Shown in pieces: positions 4,381 through 6,361 of a DNA stretch of 6,361 nt (position 1 is the stretch's first letter; each line of letters opens with the position of its first letter). The translations under genes were made by a program, and so were the position numbers. The stretch comes from Coprothermobacterota bacterium (lineage in GTDB: Bacteria > Caldisericota > JANLFM01), in the NCBI GenBank assembly GCA_026389415.1, contig JAPLHX010000015.1, forward strand, positions 1-6,361, given 5' to 3'. Under the pieces are notes generated by a model. It ran no database searches. It was not told where the DNA came from and saw only the letters and a list, made by a program, of their open reading frames with translations.

Positions 4381-6361
4381 ATGACAGACTGGCACAGCCT
4401 GCCTGCCCAGGAGGTTCTAACCGAGCTAGGCAGCACACCCCATGGGCTTTCCCCTGACGAGATCGTTCGACGGCGAAACGAGTATGGCACCAACGAATTG
4501 GTCGAAAAGAAGCCACCCTCCCTGCTGATGCGCCTGTTGGATCAACTGAAGAGCTTGCTGGTGATCATACTGCTGGGGGCCGTGGTGGTGGCCCTTGCCT
4601 TGGGAGAATGGGTGGATGCCAGCGTGGTAGGCGCGATCGTCATTGTAAACGCCATCCTCGGCCTGGTTCAGGATGCGCGGGCCCAGCGAGCCCTGGCAGC
4701 GCTGAAACGAATGTCCAGCCCGCTGGCTCAAGTCCTGCGGGAAAGCCGGGTGATGGAAATCCCCACCCAGGAATTGGTGCCGGGGGACATCGTACTCCTG
4801 GCCAGCGGCAGCAAGATCCCCGCCGACGCCCGTTTGCTGAAAGGAGTGAACCTGCAAGTGGACGAAGCGCCCCTGACGGGGGAATCGCTGCCGGTGGAGA
4901 AGGAGGAACCGGCGCTGCCCGAGCAAACATCCCTGGCCGATCGTCACAACATGCTCTACATGGGCACTACCGTCACCTATGGACGGGGAGAGGCTGTCGT
5001 GGTTTCCACCGGGATGGCCACCGAGATTGGCAAGATCGCGACCTTGTTGCAGAAATCCACAAAGGAAACCACACCACTGCAGCGGAACCTGGAACAGGTA
5101 GGCAAGATTCTGGCAATCCTGGTGAGCGCCGTCTGCCTCCTGGTGCTGGGCGTAGGCGCCTTGTCCGGGATTCCCCTGTTGACGATGTTCCTGATCGCCG
5201 TCAGTCTGGCCGTCGCTGCCATTCCGGAGGGCTTGCCGGCAATCGTGACCATCGTGTTGGCTCTGGGTACCCAGCGCATGGCGAAACGCGGGGCGATCGT
5301 GCGCCATTTGCCCGCCGTGGAAACCCTCGGTTCCACATCCGTGATCTGTTCCGACAAAACGGGAACCCTGACCCTAAACGAGATGATGGTGGAAAAAATC
5401 GTCACACCCTCCGATCGCTACGAGGTGACCGGTTGTGGCTACGAGCCAGGGGGTGAGGTTTACCTAGACGAACAGCCGATCGTCCAATTGCCGTCATCGT
5501 TGGAACTATTGCTCCGGGCCGCGACCCTCAATACCGATGCCACCCTGCAGCAAACGGACGGCCAGTGGCAGATTGTAGGGGACCCGACCGAGGGGGCTTT
5601 GGTGGTGCTGGCGGCAAAAAACGGCTTTTGGAAGGAGCAACTGGAAAAAGAATACCAACGCATTGCCGAGGTACCCTTCTCTTCCGAACGGAAGATGATG
5701 ACGACGGTCTTCCGCTCCGATGCCGCCACTTGGGTTTTCTCCAAGGGTGCTCCGGATTTGTTGCTCAATAGTTGTACGCACTACCGCCAGGAGCAGGATG
5801 AACATCCCCTCACGTTGGAATGGCGGGAGCGGTTTGACCGCCAAAACGCGGAGCTGGCCCGGGAAGGTTTGCGAGTGTTGGGCATCGCTTACCACCAGAC
5901 CCAAGCGGAAGAGACGGACTGGGAACAAGGGATGGTGTTCTTGGGGTTGGCTGCGATGCGAGACCCAGCCAGAGCGGAGGCCAAGCAAGCGATTGCCATC
6001 TGCCGCCAGGCCGGCATCAAGCCGGTGATGATCACCGGGGACCATCTGCTGACAGCGACCGCGATCGGTTCGCAGCTGAGCTTGCTTGGCCATGAACGGG
6101 AAGCGGTCACCGGAATGGAACTCTCCACCTGGTCCGATCAAGAATTGCTGCAAGCAGCGCCCCACATCTCGGTCTATGCCCGCATCTCGCCCGAAGACAA
6201 GGTGCGGATCCTGGTCGCCTATCAGCAACGGGGCAAGGTGGTCGCCATGACCGGCGACGGCGTCACCGCCGCACCCGCCCGCAAGAAAGCCGCCAGTGGT
6301 GTGGCGATGGGGATCACCGGCACAGATGTCACCACGGACGCGGCGGACAGGATCCGGACCG
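4381..6361 (+). CDS. P2A (SERCA/PacL-like) cation-transporting P-type ATPase, 3' end outside window
   Basis: The 660 visible codons have the full order of a P-type II pump that moves Ca2+ (or a related cation) out of the cytoplasm using ATP. An N-terminal WHSLPAQEVL segment is followed by YGTNEL; M1-M2 lie at about residues 56-97; the actuator motif TGES is at 166-169; M3-M4 lie at about 241-295 with IPEGLP at 281-286, typical of Ca2+-type pumps. The phosphorylation site DKTGT has Asp325. GDPTEGA (400-406) and KGAP (Lys455) mark the nucleotide-binding domain; RDPAR, TGDH (552-555) and TGDG (624-627) mark the P domain. M5-M10, with the other ion ligands, lie beyond the window (family length about 900), so ion specificity is inferred from M4 only. 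Start 4381 fits the family N-terminus and has GGGGA upstream; in-frame ATGs at 4336 and 4363 are alternatives. The hinge motif TGDGVNDAP reads TGDGVTAAP; see the anomaly at 6265-6361. Confidence 0.93.
   Translation, partial: MTDWHSLPAQEVLTELGSTPHGLSPDEIVRRRNEYGTNELVEKKPPSLLMRLLDQLKSLLVIILLGAVVVALALGEWVDASVVGAIVIVNAILGLVQDARAQRALAALKRMSSPLAQVLRESRVMEIPTQELVPGDIVLLASGSKIPADARLLKGVNLQVDEAPLTGESLPVEKEEPALPEQTSLADRHNMLYMGTTVTYGRGEAVVVSTGMATEIGKIATLLQKSTKETTPLQRNLEQVGKILAILVSAVCLLVLGVGALSGIPLLTMFLIAVSLAVAAIPEGLPAIVTIVLALGTQRMAKRGAIVRHLPAVETLGSTSVICSDKTGTLTLNEMMVEKIVTPSDRYEVTGCGYEPGGEVYLDEQPIVQLPSSLELLLRAATLNTDATLQQTDGQWQIVGDPTEGALVVLAAKNGFWKEQLEKEYQRIAEVPFSSERKMMTTVFRSDAATWVFSKGAPDLLLNSCTHYRQEQDEHPLTLEWRERFDRQNAELAREGLRVLGIAYHQTQAEETDWEQGMVFLGLAAMRDPARAEAKQAIAICRQAGIKPVMITGDHLLTATAIGSQLSLLGHEREAVTGMELSTWSDQELLQAAPHISVYARISPEDKVRILVAYQQRGKVVAMTGDGVTAAPARKKAASGVAMGITGTDVTTDAADRIRT
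6265..6361 (+). other. Segment with clustered A-to-C / T-to-G differences from the P-type ATPase consensus
   Basis: Up to residue 628 the ATPase follows the family closely. From 6265 on, nine strongly conserved positions differ (T629 for N, A630 for D, R634 for L, A638 for D, S639 for I, T652 for K, D653 for E, R657 for M, R659 for L). Each can be produced by a single A-to-C or T-to-G change in a plausible parent codon (for example AAC to ACC, ATG to AGG). Intervening residues, such as GVAMGITGTDV, are intact. The segment abuts the window edge, so low-quality consensus at a contig end is the simplest reading. Confidence 0.6.

Noticed and set aside
4426..5307. 293-residue minus-strand and 282-residue plus-strand (4608-5456) frames over the ATPase
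   Set aside because: Both overlap the P-type ATPase, whose conserved motifs appear in order in a single frame, so these are shadows.
1..6361. CRISPR array, tRNA or rRNA genes, transposase
   Set aside because: No regular spaced direct repeats, no tRNA cloverleaf, no rRNA-like sequence and no transposase motifs were found on either strand.

Overview
The window is bacterial DNA of moderately high GC with sharp AT-rich intergenic stretches, strong AGGAGG-type ribosome binding sites and intrinsic terminators. Those sites, together with a SERCA-type cation ATPase and a Nei/Fpg relative of a kind I associate with clostridia, make a moderately GC-rich Firmicute (Clostridia, perhaps heliobacteria/Peptococcaceae-like) a reasonable guess. 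No marker gene fixes this, and other phyla are possible.

Left part (1-1140): the window opens in the last 49 codons of a formylglycine-generating-enzyme-like (SUMF1/FGE) protein, read in frame 2 and closed by a textbook terminator. It is followed by a dispersed-repeat region with two direct hairpin-forming copies and one inverted partial copy. Immediately after lies a 5'-truncated remnant of a formamidopyrimidine-DNA glycosylase/endonuclease VIII family gene that keeps only the C-terminal part of the H2TH region and the zinc finger. Positions 794-1140 hold no gene I can support.

Middle part (1141-2520): a small 65-residue orphan gene has an excellent ribosome binding site and a perfect 10-bp inverted repeat in its leader. 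It converges on a minus-strand gene for an unrecognised lipoprotein, with a strong GC-rich hairpin between them.

Right part (2521-6361): divergent from the lipoprotein gene is a 568-residue exported, glutamine-rich protein built from four CpxP/Spy-like (LTxxQ) helical units arranged A-B-A-B. It ends at an intrinsic terminator. Next comes the first 660 codons of a P2A (SERCA/PacL-like) cation-transporting P-type ATPase that runs off the window. In the last 97 bases of the window, nine conserved residues, including the N and D of the TGDGVNDAP motif, are replaced, and every replacement can be explained by one A-to-C or T-to-G change. This looks like a sequence-quality problem at a contig end, or less likely genuine inactivation.

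The most novel-looking object is the four-unit Spy/CpxP-like protein. Its placement between a divergent lipoprotein gene and a cation pump suggests, but does not prove, an envelope or cation-stress locus.
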